The notes beneath the pieces were generated by a model that was not told the DNA's origin, did not search any database, and saw nothing but the letters and a program-made list of their open reading frames with translations. From Chanodichthys erythropterus (lineage: Eukaryota; Chordata; Actinopteri; Cypriniformes; Xenocyprididae), in assembly GCF_024489055.1 (NCBI RefSeq), contig NC_090230.1, positions 5,776,001-5,840,000 on the forward strand: a stretch of DNA of 64,000 nucleotides, read 5' to 3'. This document shows positions 60,214 through 64,000 of this stretch, piece after piece. Position 1 is the first letter of the stretch; each line of letters begins with the position of its first letter. Position numbers and translations under genes: made by a program.

Positions 60214-61763
60214 CAAACCTGATTCCAAAAAAGTTGGGACACTGTACAAAATGTGAATAAAAAAGGAATGCAATAATTTACAAATTTCATAAACTTTTAT
60301 CTCATAAACTTTATTCACAATAGAATATAGATAACATATCAAATGTTAAAAGTGAGACATTTTGAAATGTCATGCAAAATATTGGCTCATTTTGGATTTC
60401 ATTGGAGCTACACATTCCAAAAAAGTTGGGACAGGTAGCAATAAGAGGCTGGAAAAGTTAAATGTACATATAAGGAACAGCTGGAGGACCAGTGTGCAAC
60501 TTATTAGGTCAACTGGCAACATTATTGGGTATAAAAAGAGCCTCTCAGAGTGGCAGTGTCTCTCAGAAGTTAAGATGGGCAGATGATCACCAATTTCCCC
60601 AATGCTGCGGCAAAAAATAGTGGAGCAATATCAGAAAGGGGTTTCTCAGAGAAAAATTGCAAAGAGTTTGAAGTTATCATCATCTACAGTGCATAATATC
60701 ATCCAAAGATTCAGAGAATCTGGAACAATATCTGTGCGTAAGGGTCAATGCTGGGAAAACATACTGGATGCCCGTGATCTTTGGGCCCTTAGACGGCACT
60801 GAATCACATACAGGAATGCTACTGTAATGGAAATTACAACATGGGCTCAGGAATAGTTCCAGAAAACATTGTCGGTGAACACAATCCACCGTGCCATTCG
60901 CCGTTGACGGCTAAAACTCTATAGGTCAAAAAAGAAGCCATATCTAAACATGATCCAGAAGCGCAGGCGTTTTCTCTGGGCCAAGGCTCATTTAAAATGT
61001 ACTGTGGCAAAGTGGAAAACTGTTCTGTGGTCAGACAAATCAAAATTTGAAGTTCTTTTTGGAAAACTGGGATGCCATGTCATCCGAACTCAAAAGGACA
61101 AGGACAACCCAAGTTGTTATCAGTGCTCAGTTCAGAAGCCTGCATCTCTGATGGTATGGGGTTGCATGAGTGCATGTGGCATGGGAAGCTTACACATCTG
61201 GAAAGGCACCATCAATGCTGAAAGGTATATCCAAGTTCTAGAACAACATATGCTCCCATCCAGATGTCGTCTCTTTCAGGAAAGACCTTGCATTTTCCAA
61301 CATGACAATGCCAAACCACATACTGCATCAATTACAACATCATGGCTGCGTAGAAGAAGGATCCGGGTACTGAAATGGCCAGCCTGCAGTCCAGATCTTT
61401 CACCCATAGAAAACTTTTGGCACATCATAAAGAGGAAGATGCGACAAAGAAGACCAAAGACAGTTGAGCAACTAGAAGCCTGTATTAGACAAGAATGGGA
61501 CAACATTCCTATTCCTAAACTTGAGCAACTTGTCTCCTCAGTCCCCAGACGTTTGCAGACTGTTATAAAAAGAAGAGGGGATGCCACACAGTGGTAAACA
61601 TGGCCTTGTCCCAACTTTTTTGAGGTGTTGATGCCATGAAATTTAAAATCAACATATTTTTCCCTTAAAATGATACATTTCCTCAATTTAAACATTTGAT
61701 ATGTCATCTATGTTGTATTCTGAATATTTGTACAGTGTCCCAACTTTTTTGGAATCGGGTTTG
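60214..61763 (+). mobile_element. Tc1/mariner-type transposon with complete ends
   Basis: The 37-bp terminal repeats (caaacctgattccaaaaaag... at the left) are complementary with one mismatch. They are flanked by TA at 60212-60213 and 61764-61765. The length is 1550 bp. Both ends and the whole transposase region are present, but the gene has premature stops. Confidence 0.92.
60602..61597 (+). pseudogene. Tc1-type transposase (DD34E), three premature stops
   Basis: One frame runs from MLRQKIVEQYQ to GDATQW without a frameshift. It is interrupted by stops at about 60800, 60855 and 60907, all between the DNA-binding and catalytic parts. The helix-turn-helix (QRKIAKSLKLSSSTVHNII) is intact. The catalytic residues are all present: Asp in LWSDKSKFEV, Asp in FQHDNAKPHTA, and Glu 34 residues later in LSPIENFWH. 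The 216-codon catalytic part (60950-61597) is open. It is defective as it stands. Confidence 0.92.
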
Positions 61764-61766
61764 TAC

Positions 61767-62114
61767 TAGGGCTGGGCGATATATATCGCATGCGATTGTC
61801 ACGCACATTTCGTCAGTAAATCCGGATCCCTGATTACCGCTAAATCACCATCACCTGCTTTCAAATGGAGCGCCATTTAATAGACAGAACCATAGATCAC
61901 TGACAAGCTACGCAATATCGCATTCATTATCGCAGATGAATCACCTTCGATAATGAATGTGATATTACGTAGCTGGTCAGTTAACTACGGCTCTGTCTTT
62001 GAAATGTCGCTCCATTTGAAAGCAGGTGATGGCGATTTATCGGTAATCAGGGAACCTTCCTCTACTGATGAAATTCGCGTGACAATCGCATGCGATTTAT
62101 ATCGCCCAGCCCTA
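61767..62114. mobile_element. hAT-type foldback MITE, inserted in the Tc1 end
   Basis: The arms (61767-61932 and 61948-62114) start tagggctgggcgat and pair along most of their length with about 20 differences. An exact 8-bp target duplication, gtttgtac, lies at 61759-61766 and 62115-62122. It is the same family as 9444-9785 but older. From 62240 to 64000 I see only AT-rich DNA and unassigned segments (62890-63360, 63690-64000), with no recognised gene. Confidence 0.88.
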
Positions 62115-64000
62115 GTTTGTACTATAATAGGGTTAGGGTGTCAGTAAGGTTAGCTGAATGTAATTATGTGCAACTTATAGTAATTACTAAAGTAACTACA
62201 TGTAACAAAAACACTGTAAAATGAAGTGTTACAGAATATACTTACAGTAAGTATGAACTAAATATAATGTTTTTGGACAATTAATTGCATGCTATTTGCA
62301 AAACAAAAAAAGAAGAAAAAAATGTATTACAGTTTGAATTTATTTGATTTTTATGCTGTTTGACTCATAATTCATAATTACTTATAATGTCTTTGAAAAT
62401 ATGGTTAAAATGTGCTGCCGAATGTACTGAAATGCACTTATGATAACTTTAACAATTTGTATTGAAACTTGTATGTCATGTATTTAAATATATTTGTTAT
62501 TACACATTTGTAATGATGTTGCAATTTAGTGCATTTACAGTATATCAAATAACACTACCATTAAAATTGTAATCAATGTGCTTTAGTATGTTAGTCAACA
62601 TATCAAAATAAGTGTACTTCATTAAAGCACCTTAACAATAATATTTATTGTTAAAATATTATTTAAAATGTACATTCAAATTTGATCTGACATTACAAAG
62701 TCCACAAAATGAAACAGTTGTAGGGACCCCTAAAATGTCTATTTGAATATGATTCATGTTGAGAAATAAATCTGCATGTCAACATGTATTTTGTTTTTAA
62801 TTTTTATTTCAAAATATGTAACTGTATTTTTATGTCCAGTCAGAAATTGTTTAATGCAAGTGTTATGTTACTGGCCAATGACTGTTGAGCTTTAATGTTA
62901 CATCATGACGTGAGTTACGTACGGAAGAAGAGGAGGAGGAGCATCGCACATGGCAAGAGAAGGCTGATAGAAAGTTCGCTACGTGTGTTAGAAGTGCGTC
63001 ATTTTGGAGACTTCATATATTTCTTTGAAATATTAGGCCCAAAGTGTACAGTAACGGTGCTCGTTTTGTTTCTATTCCTTATTTAAAGTGTATTTCATTA
63101 TTCCATTTATTTATTTTTTTTTCCGAGTCAACGCGCTGAGCCAAGACGTGTATGAGAGTGACTAGGGCTTAAAAGCTAGTGATGTTTCAAGTTCGGAACA
63201 ATAACTGTTGAGAAAGTTATTGGACATTCGTGGATTCATCACATTGGACAGATCGTGTGGATCGTCGTGGGACGTGGATCTACTGGATTCATTGTGTGTT
63301 CGTGACTGCTCGTGATGGGAAACAGTGTTCGTGGCGTATGTAATCTCAACCTTGCTTCAATTTCATCGGATGGATGTATATGGAAGTAAATTAATGCCAA
63401 ATGTTTTTGAAATAAAAAGCTTGTTGAATTGCTCTAAATGAAAAAAAAAATGCATTACATTAGCTGTACTTGCATTTAGATGCACTGTATTTTTAAGGCT
63501 TGCATTTTTATGGGATGAAATTCAACACAGTTGTATATTTAAGCTGTGAATATTTCAATTAAAAATATTTCACACACATTTTCATTATTAAAAATTAAAT
63601 AATTCATATTCACATTTCAAATTTCACTTCCAAGATATTTATTCTGTTTAAAAATACAACCTATAAAATTCGACTAGAAATTTTCAGTCCATTTTATTTC
63701 ACTTTACAAATTCGCTTCCACAAATTCAGTGGCTCAAATTCGGCAGAAAATTCAACATTTCACATCCGGGAACTGCAGGAAGAGCAGTAGAGTGCCGATG
63801 CATCATCTCTATCTGCTGTTAGTCTTCTTCACCAGCAGGTGTCGCTAGCGGCTGTTTAGGAAGACCAAAGCAACGCTAGTAAGTCATCATTCATTCATAA
63901 AAACGGATTTACAGAAATGGAGCAAGTGGTAAGTGAATGTGTGATGATTATCAGGGCCAGTATAAATGCAGAAAAGCTGATAAAGACACAACAGCTGCAT

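Larger units (their letters stand above)
60146..62232. mobile_element. hAT-like non-autonomous repeat, copy 3, split by two insertions
   Basis: The left part (60146-60213: gcagttacagtgtaattata, ttaactacatgta) and right part (62123-62232: gggttaggg, gtaactacatgtaac, aaatgaagtgttac) together match 34192-34398. The Tc1-type element and the hAT hairpin lie between them. Confidence 0.6.

Noticed and set aside
1..64000. tRNA, rRNA, CRISPR arrays or tRNA-derived SINE A/B boxes
   Set aside because: None recognised by eye on either strand. Tandem repeats here are microsatellites and minisatellites without spacer structure.

Overview
This window looks like nuclear DNA of a ray-finned fish, probably a cyprinid (carp/goldfish/zebrafish relatives). 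The grounds are vertebrate-type split exons with GT/AG borders, AT-rich background, many long (TA)n and (CA)n tracts, and a dense load of fish-type DNA transposons (Tc1, hAT, piggyBac), LTR remnants and a DIRS retrotransposon. Species and repeat family names come from recognition, not from a search.

Only one host protein gene is recognisable: nicolin-1 (NICN1, a subunit of the tubulin polyglutamylase complex). It lies on the minus strand with five phase-0 coding exons at 19211-19086, 15514-15344, 11614-11501, 10775-10707 and 7552-7448. Together they encode 195 residues. The short last exon (about 13 residues expected) was not found in the window. Its introns hold much of the mobile DNA of the left third: a near-perfect 342-bp hAT hairpin element, two non-autonomous piggyBac-type elements that each keep a short acidic N-terminal transposase ORF, and a TTAA-flanked element of about 2 kb that hosts one of them.

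From about 20 kb to 41 kb I see no host exon. The region holds repeats, several unique-looking non-repetitive blocks that may be conserved non-coding DNA, a 98%-identical 100-bp duplication 3.9 kb apart, a CTCF-like/ZNF143-like motif pair, and a degenerate Tc1 element (38204-39578) sitting between (TA)n tracts.

From 41716 to 47547 there is a nearly complete DIRS-type tyrosine-recombinase retrotransposon on the minus strand. It has 225-bp inverted terminal repeats that read as identical, and an internal complementary region made of the complements of both outer ends joined together. Its gag and RT/RNase H/recombinase frames are broken by several small indels.

From 48 kb to 64 kb there are fused Tc1 fragments, nested hAT and Harbinger-like elements, an exon-like segment with an apparently intron-less copy beside it, a palindrome around a (TA)n core, a possible solo LTR, and a three-level nest (hAT-like repeat, then a Tc1-type element, then a hAT hairpin element) at 60146-62232. 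I found no tRNA, rRNA or CRISPR array. Nothing here amounts to a clearly new biological system; the most unusual objects are the DIRS copy, the nests and the spliced-looking duplicate.
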